Assembly: GCF_012290005.1 (NCBI RefSeq)
Contig: NZ_JAAXMS010000008.1
Coordinates: 124,001-188,000, forward strand
Length of the DNA stretch: 64,000 nt
From: Crateriforma spongiae
GTDB lineage: Bacteria > Planctomycetota > Planctomycetia > Pirellulales > Pirellulaceae
Direction: 5' to 3'
The notes beneath the pieces are model-generated. The model worked only from the letters and a program-made list of their open reading frames with translations. It was not told the DNA's origin and searched no databases. Each line of letters starts with the position of its first letter. Position 1 is the first letter of the stretch. The position numbers and the translations under genes were made by a program. Of this stretch, positions 35,277 to 45,150 are shown piece after piece.

Positions 35277-37541
35277 TCAATCGACCTTGCGAAGCGCTAC
35301 CGCATCGGCATGCACCATGCCGTCGGCGTCTTCGGTGCTAAGAACGACTTCGACCACGTCACCTTCGCTTAACGAAACCGTACCGGCGATGGCGGCGTTT
35401 TCGGGATGCTGGATGCTTTGATCGACGTGATAATCACGTTTGAAATTGCCGTTTCGCAGGGTCACCGGTGTGCGAGTCGAACGATTCTTGTGGGGGCTGC
35501 TGAAAACCAGCAATTCGTACTTGCCCGACGATTTGACGGCCAGTTTGAATGTCGCGGTTGCCTCTGTACCGGCGGCGGCGTAGCGATAACCGTACCCGAC
35601 GTAACCCTTCAAACCTTGGCCTTGTTGCCATTTGCCGCTAAGCATCGCATCACCATCATCGGCGACGATGCCATCGATTTTTGCGGGGTCCAAACCACTG
35701 GGCGGTCCATAGGGTCCCGCCAATGTCATCGCATCACCAGGAACCACGATGTCCGAGGTCGGCGTTTCCCGTCGGGCTTTACCGGGATAGTGCATCAAAC
35801 GCACCAGATCATCCAAATGGTCTTCGTACACGTCTCGCGGCAGGCAATCTTCGGCGGCACAAATCGAAGCGGCTTTTCCAACCACTTCGCCCATCATGCC
35901 ACAAGTCTTCATCACGCGAACGGTCCCCAGCGCTTCGTGGGTCACACTGATGCAGCGGCCGGCCATGAACAGGTTGTTGATGTTACGGCTGTAGAAACAT
36001 CGATACGGGACCGGATAACCATAGTTTCGATCCACGGCACGGTTGTGTTCGGCAATCGAGATGAATGGGTTGTCAGGGAACTTTTTGGCGTATTGTTCTT
36101 TCGGGTAATGCAGATCGATTGACCAAGTGCTGGGAACGCAACCGTCGATGAAGTCTCGTTTGGACACGATGTCTTCTTGCGTCAGCACGACATCGCCCAT
36201 CAAGCGACGACTCTCTCGTGGACCACCGATGTACGCGACCCAAGTCAAAATCGCGGTCTCGTGGTCTTCGGCACCATCACGATTCTTCATCGCGTTGAAA
36301 GCACCGTAGACGGCGCGCAGATTCCAGTCGCGAATCGCTTCGGCGTCACCGATCGCGTCCTTGTCGAAACCGCTTTCCCAAAACCATTGTCCGTGGTGAT
36401 CACGTGGGTAGGGAAAGTCCGCCATGTTCAAATCCAGTGCCCATGGAGTTTCCGGGAATTCAGTCGGCTGGTCCAATTCATCCCAGGCCCACATGTTGCT
36501 CATTCCCATGCGGCCCTCGGATGTCATGTCCAGATCCGCACCGGCCCAAGTTCCGATCCAGCCGTGACCGGTGCAATCGCAGAACAAACTTCCTTCGACC
36601 ACGACTTCCGCGCCGGTCCGTGTGTCCAGTGCCGCGACCGCCACAATTTTATCGCCGTTCATCGTGACATCGTGAGCGTGATGATTCAGCATCAAGTCGA
36701 TGTTAGGCTCCGCCCGGACGATGCGTTCTTTCAAGTCGTCGCCGAATTCTTCATAGGTGCCGGGCGACTTGGTGGCGTTGTCGGCAAATTCGTCGATGAT
36801 CTCGCCGATCCTGGGGAATTTTCCACGGCGAATGTTCCCCTTTGCCCAAACACGAACTTCGCTCGATCCGTTGCCGCCCAACACCGGTCGGTCTTGAATC
36901 AGCGCGACCTTGCAACCCATTCGCGCTGCCGAGATTGCCGCGCCCATGCCCGCATAACCGCCACCGACGACGACCAAATCATAGGGGCCTTTTTGCTGTG
37001 GCTGATCGGGCAGTCCCAACTGTTGGCGGCGCCATGGCCCCAAGACTTGGTCGGCTGCGGGCGGATCGGTGGACAAGTCAGTCGTCAGATAAAGACAGTC
37101 ACACCGACCGTCGAAACCGGTTTGATCCATCAGTGCCAGTGACGTCGCGCCTTTGGCCAACTGAACGGCGCCGCCGTCATGCCACGACCATTGTTTACCC
37201 TGGGTTCCGAAGGTCGTTTCCAAGACATCTTCGCCGATGCGGACCTTAAACTTCCCCGGTGGTGGTGCGGCGCCCCAACGTGCCACCCAGTCCTTGGTAC
37301 GCACCCAAACGCGATACTTCCCATCGGCGGGCACGGTGATAGTGGTGGTGGCATCGTCGACCGGCTTTCCCAATCCGTGTGCCAACAAATAGGGCGATCC
37401 CATTTCTTGGATGAATTGGGTATCAAGCTTCCAGCCGCCACGGTCTTGGAAGCTTTCCGCTTCGACGAACAGGTCGGCAGCCGGCGCCGTGCCGGTCGCA
37501 AATAACAGGAAACAGACAGCCGACAAGGTGGGTAAACGCAT
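35277..37541 (-). CDS. Exported FAD-dependent oxidoreductase with flanking beta modules
   Basis: A protein of 754 residues with a signal peptide (MRLPTLSAVCFLLFATGTAPAA). Residues about 25-155 form a beta module starting LFVEAESFQDRGGW, like golvesin/carbohydrate-binding domains; a similar module closes the protein (about 640-754, YRYAAAGTEATATFKLAVKSSG). Between them lies an FAD_oxidored-type domain with the dinucleotide motif VVVGGGYAGMGAA (about 190-202) and ALIQDRPVLGGNGSSEVRVW. The family, common in planctomycetes, is exported and its substrates are mostly unknown. It is the first gene of a two-gene unit with the NosR-like protein 32 bases downstream, which I infer carries its electrons. 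Confidence 0.83.
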   Translation of the reverse strand: MRLPTLSAVCFLLFATGTAPAADLFVEAESFQDRGGWKLDTQFIQEMGSPYLLAHGLGKPVDDATTTITVPADGKYRVWVRTKDWVARWGAAPPPGKFKVRIGEDVLETTFGTQGKQWSWHDGGAVQLAKGATSLALMDQTGFDGRCDCLYLTTDLSTDPPAADQVLGPWRRQQLGLPDQPQQKGPYDLVVVGGGYAGMGAAISAARMGCKVALIQDRPVLGGNGSSEVRVWAKGNIRRGKFPRIGEIIDEFADNATKSPGTYEEFGDDLKERIVRAEPNIDLMLNHHAHDVTMNGDKIVAVAALDTRTGAEVVVEGSLFCDCTGHGWIGTWAGADLDMTSEGRMGMSNMWAWDELDQPTEFPETPWALDLNMADFPYPRDHHGQWFWESGFDKDAIGDAEAIRDWNLRAVYGAFNAMKNRDGAEDHETAILTWVAYIGGPRESRRLMGDVVLTQEDIVSKRDFIDGCVPSTWSIDLHYPKEQYAKKFPDNPFISIAEHNRAVDRNYGYPVPYRCFYSRNINNLFMAGRCISVTHEALGTVRVMKTCGMMGEVVGKAASICAAEDCLPRDVYEDHLDDLVRLMHYPGKARRETPTSDIVVPGDAMTLAGPYGPPSGLDPAKIDGIVADDGDAMLSGKWQQGQGLKGYVGYGYRYAAAGTEATATFKLAVKSSGKYELLVFSSPHKNRSTRTPVTLRNGNFKRDYHVDQSIQHPENAAIAGTVSLSEGDVVEVVLSTEDADGMVHADAVALRKVD

Positions 37542-37679
37542 GATCGTTCTTCGATGGAACCGTCGCTGGAGGGATACCGAGGGGAGGAATCAGAATATCC
37601 CGTCGGCGTTTGGAATGCGAGAAGATTGCCGACCGACGATGGCCGCCGGCGGCCTCGCATCGGGAATCCGGAATCCGCC

Positions 37680-38315
37680 ATGTTGATTCCGATTGACTTG
37701 CCCCGCCGCTGGGATGAACGTCCGTTGCCAGCGGAAATCCGGCTGGCGATTACGGCGGCTCGTCAGCGAATTGAAACCTTCCAAGACTGTTGGGACCGCG
37801 ACGCGATCGAGCAGTTTGTGGCGGCCGATTACGAAGCGGTTTACCAAACATTGGCTTGGGTCAAAGAAAGCCAACCGTTGCCAGGAAACCGTTTCTGCGA
37901 ATGGGGATGCGGTTTCGCGGTAGTCGCTTGCTTGGCGACCGAACTTGGTTTCGACAGCATCGGAATCGAAACCGAGCCCGACTTGATCCGACAAGGCCGG
38001 GACACGCTGGCGGATTGGTTCGACCCGCCGGCGTTGGGCCCGGAACTTGTCGCCGGGAATTTTTTGCCGCCTGGAACGGAATGCTTGGCCGACGACCCGA
38101 CGCTGCCCAGCTTGGGGCATCACAGCGATTCGGCCTATGAAATACTGGGTTTGGATCTAGACGATTTTGCGGTCGTTTATTCGTATCCCTGGCCGGGTGA
38201 GAACGACTATCACTGTGACGTCTTCGACGCGCGGGCGACCGTCGGTGCGATCCATATCCAATTCGCCGGTCCGCACGATGTCCGCGTCTATCGCAAATCT
38301 GGAGCCAGGCGATAG
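37680..38315 (+). CDS. Class I methyltransferase-like protein
   Basis: A 211-residue protein from ATG 37680, chosen because upstream in-frame codons are of poor quality. It has the SAM-binding layout: FCEWGCGFAVVACLATELGF (motif I, E/DxGxG-like) and SIGIETEPDLIRQGRDTL (motif II with the acidic residue), then a VVYSYPWPGEND strand-loop in place of motif IV. The family and substrate are not clear; the remainder is conserved-looking but unfamiliar. No partner gene points to its job; the gene is divergent from the exported oxidoreductase. Confidence 0.65.
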   Translation: MLIPIDLPRRWDERPLPAEIRLAITAARQRIETFQDCWDRDAIEQFVAADYEAVYQTLAWVKESQPLPGNRFCEWGCGFAVVACLATELGFDSIGIETEPDLIRQGRDTLADWFDPPALGPELVAGNFLPPGTECLADDPTLPSLGHHSDSAYEILGLDLDDFAVVYSYPWPGENDYHCDVFDARATVGAIHIQFAGPHDVRVYRKSGARR

Positions 38316-38378
38316 CGATTCGCCGACACAACCATGACGCACCGCCGTCGGTCAGAACGACGCCGGCAACAGGCGAAA

Positions 38379-38849
38379 TCAGTCTTGTCGGATCTGAAAA
38401 ATGGCTTCGATTTCCACCGCAATACCACCGGGCAGGGCGTTGGTTCCGATCGCGCTGCGGGCCGCCACACCGGCATCATCGCCAAAAACGTCGCGGAACA
38501 GTTCGCTGCATCCGTTGATCACCGCCGGCTGATCGACAAAGCCTTCGGTGCACCGAACCAGCCCCAAAAGCTTCACCAATCGTGCGACGCGATTCAGCGA
38601 ACCCAATTCGGCACGCAGGGTCGACAACATTGCCAGTCCGGTCAATTTGGCCGCCGCAAAGCCCGCTTCGACGTCCAGATTCAAACCCAGCCGCCCGGTC
38701 ACCATGCTGCCGTCTTCCTTCAGCGGCGCGTGCCCCGACAGATAGGCCATGTCGCCGACGATCACGATTGGCTTGTAGACCCCCATCGCCTGCGGTGCCG
38801 GAGGAAGGGGTAGATTCAAGGCATCCAATCGTTGATCGTTGCTGCTCAT
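38379..38849 (-). CDS. RidA/YjgF/YER057c/UK114 family enamine/imine deaminase-like protein
   Basis: A protein of 156 residues from ATG 38849, where the family begins; longer frames upstream have no likeness. It carries MAYLSGHAPLKEDG, a GRLGLNLDVEAGFAAAKLTGLAML helix, the SLNRVARLVKLLGLV strand-helix and a C-terminal RSAIGTNALPGGIAVEIEAIF block, as in the RidA group with the longer N-terminus (YjgH/TdcF-like branch). The usual RidA arginine in R-x-AxxVxxLP aligns with RSAIGTNALP. Such proteins hydrolyse reactive enamines formed by PLP enzymes. It is downstream of hisI with a 209-base gap. Confidence 0.9.
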   Translation of the reverse strand: MSSNDQRLDALNLPLPPAPQAMGVYKPIVIVGDMAYLSGHAPLKEDGSMVTGRLGLNLDVEAGFAAAKLTGLAMLSTLRAELGSLNRVARLVKLLGLVRCTEGFVDQPAVINGCSELFRDVFGDDAGVAARSAIGTNALPGGIAVEIEAIFQIRQD

Positions 38850-39058
38850 CTGTGGTCCGTTGTGGCGTCGAAATTTTGGATCCATCCCGACGATACAGCG
38901 TGCAAGCCGTCCGAGATGGGGTGTGATAATCCACTGTAGCGAACCAGCCAGGTCCCGGCATGGACCCGCATGGTGAATCGTCTCCTTGGCGGCCGAACAA
39001 AGTCGACGTCGGCTTTGCGGACGAAGCTGGCTTGCGCGGAAGTTCGGACTCCGCGGGA

Positions 39059-39487
39059 TCAAGACTTTTTCGATGCGTCGCCGTAGACCTCGGCAGGGTC
39101 GACCAACCGTTTTTCCACCTCGCGGACCCCGCCATCGCTGTCGACAACGCGAAAGAAACACGATGCAAAACCCTCGTGACAGGCCGCACCGACTTGATCG
39201 ACCTTCAGCAAGATCGCGTCCGCGTCACAATCGATGCGAACTTCACGGACACGCTGGCGGTGGCCGCTGGTTTCACCCTTACGCCACAGTTTTCCACGGC
39301 TGCGGCTGTAATAGGTCGCTTGGCCCGTTTGCAGCGTTTCTTCAAACGCCTCGGCATTCATCCAGGCCATCATCAACACCCGCCCCGACTGGGCATCTTG
39401 CGCGATCGCGGGCAGCAACCCGTTGGCTCCTGCATCGAAGTTGGGCATTGCGGCGGTTTCCGTTTCGGTCGTCTTTGGCGTGGTCAT
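39059..39487 (-). CDS. hisI: Phosphoribosyl-AMP cyclohydrolase
   Basis: A 142-residue protein that opens the adenine ring of phosphoribosyl-AMP, step three of histidine synthesis. Start at ATG 39487 (MTTPKTTE), because upstream residues lack likeness. Family marks: [22 protein letters not shown], the [21 protein letters not shown] block, [13 protein letters not shown] with metal-binding aspartates, and the zinc site [11 protein letters not shown]. It is the single-domain form, not fused to HisE. No other his gene is in view, a scattered arrangement that is common in planctomycetes. Confidence 0.95.
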   Translation of the reverse strand: MTTPKTTETETAAMPNFDAGANGLLPAIAQDAQSGRVLMMAWMNAEAFEETLQTGQATYYSRSRGKLWRKGETSGHRQRVREVRIDCDADAILLKVDQVGAACHEGFASCFFRVVDSDGGVREVEKRLVDPAEVYGDASKKS

Positions 39488-39678
39488 GCCGCGATTATAG
39501 ACACACCCCACAGAATCCGAACGGCCCATGCAACGCGTTTGACCACGGCAACCCACCGGATGCCAGCGTCATTGCAGAACGTTGCGGCCGTCATCCGATC
39601 CACAGAAGCGATGCGCCCGATCATCCCGATGTCTTCCTTCGGTCGCCTTACCGTTTCTTCCCATCCCGAAACACTTCC

Positions 39679-40272
39679 ATGGCCAGACCTAACCGCATGT
39701 CCGTCGTGCTACCGGTACGAGACGGCCGTGATCGAATTGAAAAGCGAATCGACCAAGTCCTGGGTCTGCTGGATGAGATGATCGCGGATCCCGAAGCGGC
39801 CGAAGTCATCGTCGTCGACGACGGCAGCCAGGACGATACCGCGGAATACCTGGGCGAATTGGCGGAACAGAATCCACGGCTGCGGTTGGTTCGCCATAGT
39901 CGAGTGCGGGGAATGGAAGCCGCGGGTCAAACCGGCCTGGAACGCGCGACCGGCGATCTTGTCTTCATTCAAGAAGACGACGCTGACATTCGCGAAGATG
40001 ACATGAAGAAGCTATATCAAATGAGTCAAGATCCGACCGTCTTGGCCGCGCGTGCACAGACCCAGCCGCCCAGCTTTCCCGCCGAACTGATCCGGCGTCT
40101 GGTCGCATGGGGTGTCGTCGCACAACGGGCCTTGCCACAACTGGGTCGCAGCGAGCCCAAAACGGGGCTGCAAATGATTCGACGGCCTCACCTGCAACGA
40201 CTGGTCGGTCCCCAAGGCGACCGATATCGCTTGCAGAGCGAAACCATTCGCGGGACGTCAGAAACAACCTGA
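39679..40272 (+). CDS. Short GT2-type glycosyltransferase
   Basis: A 197-residue protein from ATG 39679, the first start before the family N-terminus MSVVLPVRDG. It has the GT-A fold beginnings: VIVVDDGSQDDTAEYL (nucleotide-sugar binding Asp), GQTGLERATGDLVFIQEDDADI with a DDA element in the DxD position. The C-terminal third is short, so it lacks much of the acceptor domain of longer GT2 enzymes. Family function is sugar transfer to an unknown acceptor; activity is not certain. It is divergent from hisI. Confidence 0.8.
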   Translation: MARPNRMSVVLPVRDGRDRIEKRIDQVLGLLDEMIADPEAAEVIVVDDGSQDDTAEYLGELAEQNPRLRLVRHSRVRGMEAAGQTGLERATGDLVFIQEDDADIREDDMKKLYQMSQDPTVLAARAQTQPPSFPAELIRRLVAWGVVAQRALPQLGRSEPKTGLQMIRRPHLQRLVGPQGDRYRLQSETIRGTSETT

Positions 40273-40357
40273 CACTCCGTTTCCACATCATTGCAGTGTG
40301 CGTGCCGGCTTCTTACAGTTCGCGAAGAACGTTTTCTTCCGGCTGTTGAGAAACATC

Positions 40358-41788
40358 ATGTCGTCGCCCGCCAATTCGTCGCCCGCCCCATCCGTTTACG
40401 CCTCCAGCCATCGCCGCCGTCACCAGGTGTCAATCGGCGTGATGATGATGCTGTTGGCCGCCACGTCTTCGCATCGGGTCGCCTTCGCGCACGACGTGCA
40501 TCAGCACGAAATCAAACCGGTGCCGGACCAACAGACTTATCGACCCTCGGCGGTCCCGGATCGCATCTGTTTGTCGATGACCGAAACTCCGGCCACCGCA
40601 ATGGCCATCACCTGGCGGACGGACGCAAAGACATCTGCCACGATCGCACAATACGCCGTGGCACAAGACGGACCGGACTTCGTGGACGACGCCATCACCG
40701 TTGAGGGCACTTTCAGCCGTTTGGAAACGGACTTGGGCGCCGCCGCCTATCATGAAGTGGTGCTGACCGAATTGATTCCTCGAACAAAGTACCTGTACCG
40801 CGTCGGCGATGGTGTGAATTGGAGCGAATGGTCGGAGTTTCAAACGGCAGCTTCAACGGCCCAACCGTTTTCGTTCGTCTATTTCGGTGATGCCCAGAAC
40901 AACATCAAAAGCCACTGGTCACGGGTGGTCCGAAATGCCTTTCGCGATGCGCCGCGGGCGGCGTTTTTCTTGCATGCCGGCGACTTGATCAACCGTGCCG
41001 AAAGCGACGCGGAATGGGGCCAATGGTTTGGTGCCAGCGGATTCATTCATCGGATGCTGCCCGCCGTCGCCGTGCCGGGAAACCATGAGATGGTCAAGCA
41101 GGAGGATGAATCGGGCAGCACTCGCCGCTTAAGCCGACACTGGAAACCAACCTTTGCGTTTCCCACCAATGGCCCGGAATCGCTGGCCGAATCTTGCTAC
41201 TACATCGACTACCAGGGCGTGCGGATTGTCTGTTTGAACAGCAACGAGCAACAAGCCGAACAAGTCGCTTGGCTGGAACAGGTCTTGTCCGAAGCCCCCG
41301 GTTGGAAGATCGTCACTCACCACCACCCGATCTACTCCGCCAGCAAGGGGCGGGACAATCCGGAGCTGCGTGATTTGTGGCAACCCATCTATGACAAGCA
41401 CAGCGTTGATTTGGTGCTGCAGGGACACGACCACACCTATGCTCGCAGTCGCATGATGCGGTTCCAAGACAACGCACCGGAGACCACTGCGGTGAAGAAC
41501 GATGTACCGGTCGGCAGCGAAAACGTGGGCGAAGGCTTGTCCAAACAAGACGCCGATGGAACTGTCTATGTGGTCTCCGTCAGTGGCCCCAAAATGTATG
41601 ACCTGGATCCGGAACCCTTCATGCAGTCGTCGGCCGAGCGAACCCAGCTGTACCAGATCATTTCCATCGTCGGAAACCGGCTGCGTTACCGTGCCTGTAC
41701 CGCAACGGGACGACCCTATGATTCATTCCAGCTGATTCGACGTTCCGGCAAACCGAACCTGTTAATCGAACGCGAATCGACCCACTAG
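40358..41788 (+). CDS. Exported purple acid phosphatase-like metallophosphoesterase
   Basis: A protein of 476 residues from ATG 40358, preceding a long n-region and hydrophobic signal core (VSIGVMMMLLAATSS). An N-terminal fibronectin-like domain (ICLSMTETPATAMAITWRTD) is followed by the dinuclear metal site: GDAQNN, HAGDLIN, PGNHEM, HHHPIYS and GHDHTYAR in the expected order. The layout matches the purple acid phosphatase family, which releases phosphate from organic esters outside the cell. A role in phosphate scavenging is inferred. It converges with the inositol monophosphatase gene. Confidence 0.9.
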   Translation: MSSPANSSPAPSVYASSHRRRHQVSIGVMMMLLAATSSHRVAFAHDVHQHEIKPVPDQQTYRPSAVPDRICLSMTETPATAMAITWRTDAKTSATIAQYAVAQDGPDFVDDAITVEGTFSRLETDLGAAAYHEVVLTELIPRTKYLYRVGDGVNWSEWSEFQTAASTAQPFSFVYFGDAQNNIKSHWSRVVRNAFRDAPRAAFFLHAGDLINRAESDAEWGQWFGASGFIHRMLPAVAVPGNHEMVKQEDESGSTRRLSRHWKPTFAFPTNGPESLAESCYYIDYQGVRIVCLNSNEQQAEQVAWLEQVLSEAPGWKIVTHHHPIYSASKGRDNPELRDLWQPIYDKHSVDLVLQGHDHTYARSRMMRFQDNAPETTAVKNDVPVGSENVGEGLSKQDADGTVYVVSVSGPKMYDLDPEPFMQSSAERTQLYQIISIVGNRLRYRACTATGRPYDSFQLIRRSGKPNLLIERESTH

Positions 41789-41814
41789 ATTTCACCCGCG
41801 ATCGTGCAACCGAT

Positions 41815-42627
41815 TCAGGGATGATGTCGACGTGTGATCTGCAACATCGCATCGTGGATATCGGGATGCGCGGCCAAGACGCTGGTCTTTTGCATCGGCA
41901 ACTCGTCACCCTTGGCGGTGGTGATCAGACAACCGGATTCCTGGACAATCAATTGTCCCGCGGCAAAATCCCACGGCGATAATTGGTATTCAAAGAATCC
42001 ACCAAAATGACCTTGGGCAACGCTACAGAAATCCAGCGATGCGGTTCCCCAGCGACGAATGCCATGGATGTGACGATCGAAAAACTCTTCGATCGCCGAC
42101 AACGTTCGTTTCATCATGTCACCGCGATCGTAGTAGAAGCCACATCCGATCAGCACTTGGTCCAAACTGACCGCTGGTGGTGTCACGATCGCCTGGCCAT
42201 TGAATTGGGCTCCCTGATCCTTGATCGCCGTGAACAACTCATCACGAACCGGGTTCAAGACGACACCGACAACCGGGCGACCTTGATGGTAGTAGGCAAT
42301 CGAAATGGCGAAGTGCGGAACACGGTGCGCAAAGTTATTGGTGCCGTCCAGCGGGTCGATGACCCATAAATGTTCCGCCGAAGCATCACCATCGCTAAGA
42401 CTTTCTTCACCCAACAACTCGTGATCGGGATAGGTCTGGCGGATGCACTTGGCGATCACTGCTTCGCTGGTTTCGTCCGCGTCGCTGACCAAATCATACG
42501 TACGGTTGCCCCCCGTCTTTTGCCGCATCTGTACGCCGTCACGGTAATACCGCATCAACACGTCGGCGGCTTGTCGGGCTGCGTCCGTCGCCACGGACAA
42601 CAATTCGCTGGTATTTGGATTCGTCAT
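41815..42627 (-). CDS. Inositol monophosphatase family protein
   Basis: A protein of 270 residues from ATG 42627. Marks: GEESLSDGD (metal-ligand Glu), WVIDPLDGTNNFAHRVP (motif DPxDGTxN, two metal aspartates) and WDFAAGQLIVQESG (motif WDxAAG). It should hydrolyse a sugar or inositol phosphate in the cytoplasm; members also act on histidinol phosphate or adenosine bisphosphate, so the substrate is open. It is a singleton between the phosphatase and the aldo/keto reductase. Confidence 0.92.
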   Translation of the reverse strand: MTNPNTSELLSVATDAARQAADVLMRYYRDGVQMRQKTGGNRTYDLVSDADETSEAVIAKCIRQTYPDHELLGEESLSDGDASAEHLWVIDPLDGTNNFAHRVPHFAISIAYYHQGRPVVGVVLNPVRDELFTAIKDQGAQFNGQAIVTPPAVSLDQVLIGCGFYYDRGDMMKRTLSAIEEFFDRHIHGIRRWGTASLDFCSVAQGHFGGFFEYQLSPWDFAAGQLIVQESGCLITTAKGDELPMQKTSVLAAHPDIHDAMLQITRRHHP

Positions 42628-42763
42628 AGCGGCCACAATGTAGCAACAACCGCGTTTGAACCGAACCACATCCATCGTCGCCCGTAATGCCGTAACAACC
42701 CCCGAGAATCAACCGTGTTGTCGGCAGACCAATGTCACGGATGGAAATCGATCATCTGGCAAA

Positions 42764-43756
42764 TCACTTCCCGGCGTACCAAACACCGCGACGCCAATTG
42801 TGTCGCCGCAGTTGCTGAAGAAACTCGGCCGGCAAATCGGCTTTATCGCTGACGGCCACATTGGCTTTGACGTGTTCGGGCGAACGCATTCCGACGATGA
42901 CCGTGCTGACCGCGGCATGGGAAAGCGCGAACTTGATCGCCACGTCGGTCAGACTGTAATCATCCTGCAAACCGAAATCGCGGATGTCTCGGCGGATCAT
43001 TTCCACACGATCAACGGTCCGTTCCAGTCGATCACCGGCAAAGTAGGCTTGACGAAAATCATCGTTGCCAAACTTGTGGTCGCGATCGTATTTTCCGGTC
43101 AGTGATCCTTCATCCAACGCAACGCGGACGATCACGGCAGTGCCGGTTTCCTCGGCAACCGGGAAAATCTGCGCGGCGGCTTCTTGATCGAACAGGTTGA
43201 AAATCACCTGGACCACATCCACCAAACCGTCGCGCATCAGTTGGACCACGCAATTCTGATCTTGCTCAGGTGTGCTGACGCCCACGTAGCGGATCAGACC
43301 TTCGTCACACAACTGCCGCAGCACCAACAAAGGTTGCGGATCATCGTTCCACGCCCGGGTCCAGGTGTGCAGTTGCAGTACGTCCAAACAATCGGTCCCC
43401 AAGTTTCGCAAACGCTGTTGGATATTTTCGCGAAGGTATGCGGCGCCATATCGGTCCTGCCACCGGCAATACGGGCTGGGCGGCCAAGGGCCTTCGGCCG
43501 GTGGTGCTTTGGTTGCCAATCGGACGGGGCTCGCGTCCGCTATCGCATCCAACGTCTTGGCGATGACTTTTTCGCTGCGGCCGTCACCGTAGCCGGCGGC
43601 GGTATCGATGAAGTTGATGCCACGATCGATCGCCAAACGCAACGTTTGGGTGGACCGGTCATCCGTCTGCGGTCCCCATTGGCCGCCCAGCGCCCAACTG
43701 CCGAAACCGATTTCGGAAACGTCCCATCCGGTTTGTCCGAAAGGTCTTGTCTTCAT
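42764..43756 (-). CDS. Aldo/keto reductase
   Basis: A 330-residue oxidoreductase from ATG 43756 (MKTRPFGQTGWDVSEIGFG). The catalytic tetrad regions are FIDTAAGYGDGRSEKVI (Asp and Tyr), LATKAPP (Lys) and LQLHTWTRAW (His). The C-terminal IVGMRSPEHVKANV block binds NADPH. It belongs to the broad plant-type/YdhF-like group; the native carbonyl substrate is unknown. Confidence 0.92.
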   Translation of the reverse strand: MKTRPFGQTGWDVSEIGFGSWALGGQWGPQTDDRSTQTLRLAIDRGINFIDTAAGYGDGRSEKVIAKTLDAIADASPVRLATKAPPAEGPWPPSPYCRWQDRYGAAYLRENIQQRLRNLGTDCLDVLQLHTWTRAWNDDPQPLLVLRQLCDEGLIRYVGVSTPEQDQNCVVQLMRDGLVDVVQVIFNLFDQEAAAQIFPVAEETGTAVIVRVALDEGSLTGKYDRDHKFGNDDFRQAYFAGDRLERTVDRVEMIRRDIRDFGLQDDYSLTDVAIKFALSHAAVSTVIVGMRSPEHVKANVAVSDKADLPAEFLQQLRRHNWRRGVWYAGK

Positions 43757-44010
43757 TTCCCTGACTTTCTTGGGCGTGAACTGTTTTTTGGATGTGACGG
43801 GGCAGGGTGGCACCCCAAGGCACGCTTTGGTGGACGCGATCCAGTATTTGAAAGCAATCAGGGCAGCCTCCGCTGATGCGAATTCTGATCACCGATGGAC
43901 GACGCACCGTTTCCGAACAGGAAAAGTTTGCCGATTAGTGCACAGAATCAAGCCTGCTTTGCCGCGACGCCAAGGATTCGAACGGTTCATCGCCGAACGT
44001 CTCAACCTGA

Positions 44011-45048
44011 TTGTCTGATCCGTCCGATGATGAAAAAAGGAGCGATCGGAACAATAAGGCGGTTCGAAACGCTTTGCCGATTCGCTGGACTTCGGTCATT
44101 CTTGCCGCACGGGTGAAATCGGTGCCACGCTTTCCGTCGATTCCACAACTGTCTGTCATCGTGCCTGTTAACCAACAGGTCAACACGTTTGAATCCAGCT
44201 TGGTCAGCGTGTTGGAAAATCAACCCGAATCGTGCGAGGTCATTGTCGCACACGACGGGGGCTACGATGACCCCTTTGATTTGGGTGATGAGGTTCGCTT
44301 TGTTCAAGCGGGCGGTGCTAGCACCGTCGAACTGGTCCAGGAGGGCGTGAAACATGCTCGCGGGCACTTGGTCCACGTGATTGCCGACGGCATGTGCGCG
44401 ACCGCCGGTTGGGCGTCCGCCGCGGTCGAACGATTCGAAGACGATGACGTCGGTTTCGTTTCGCCGACGATCCGCCATCGCGACGGCGACGTTCTGGCAT
44501 GCGGATGGACCGACACACCGCATCGCTTGTGCACCGCCGTTTGCGCGGGCCAAGATTCGCCACGCCAAGGCGACATGGTGCGTTCGATCGGCTGTTACCT
44601 TCAAGCCGGTTTCTGGCGACGCGACCTGTTGGCCAGCTTGGGCCGGGGATTTGTCGGAACACGATCCGCCGAAGCCACCTATGCCTATGGCTTGCTGGCC
44701 CGTCGAACCGGTTGGCGATCGGCCGTGGCGGTCGACAGCGTTGTGCTGTCCGACGACGACCGTCTGCCTTGGGATCGATCCACGCTGGATCGGGGCCAAC
44801 GCTTGCGGTCAATCCGCCATCACTTGCGCGGCGGCGGTTGGGCGACCGCCATCACCGCCGGACTGCGGAGCGCCGCGGGCGTGTTGACCGGTTCGGTCGG
44901 TTTGGGCGAAGCGATCGGCCAAGCCACCGCGCCGCTGGCCGATGCGGATATCGAACTGATGGTGTTCACCGGTGAAGTGATTTCGCCGGACGATTATGAC
45001 ACCACCATCCGTCTGCCTGAGCGAATCGCCGCACGCAAAGCGGCCTAG
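44011..45048 (+). CDS. GT2-type glycosyltransferase
   Basis: A protein of up to 345 residues. The TTG at 44011 is the earliest start, but GTG codons at 44113 or 44122 lie nearer the family N-terminus (LSVIVPVNQQVNTFESSL) and are as likely. Marks: VIVAHDGGYDDPFDL, GHLVHVIADGMCAT in the DxD region, and GCYLQAGFWRRDLLASLGRGF, a typical acceptor-side loop. The remaining 120 residues are helical and unfamiliar. It should transfer a sugar to an unknown acceptor. The downstream convergent neighbour is the DUF1501 gene. Confidence 0.82.
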   Translation: MSDPSDDEKRSDRNNKAVRNALPIRWTSVILAARVKSVPRFPSIPQLSVIVPVNQQVNTFESSLVSVLENQPESCEVIVAHDGGYDDPFDLGDEVRFVQAGGASTVELVQEGVKHARGHLVHVIADGMCATAGWASAAVERFEDDDVGFVSPTIRHRDGDVLACGWTDTPHRLCTAVCAGQDSPRQGDMVRSIGCYLQAGFWRRDLLASLGRGFVGTRSAEATYAYGLLARRTGWRSAVAVDSVVLSDDDRLPWDRSTLDRGQRLRSIRHHLRGGGWATAITAGLRSAAGVLTGSVGLGEAIGQATAPLADADIELMVFTGEVISPDDYDTTIRLPERIAARKAA

Positions 45049-45150
45049 CTGTCTGGCGGTTTTGGTCAGATTGGTCTTGTTGGATCCGCCGCCGGACACG
45101 TCCCGGTCGGGGAGGGGTCAGCGTCCATCTTGGCGAGTATGTCGAGGCGG

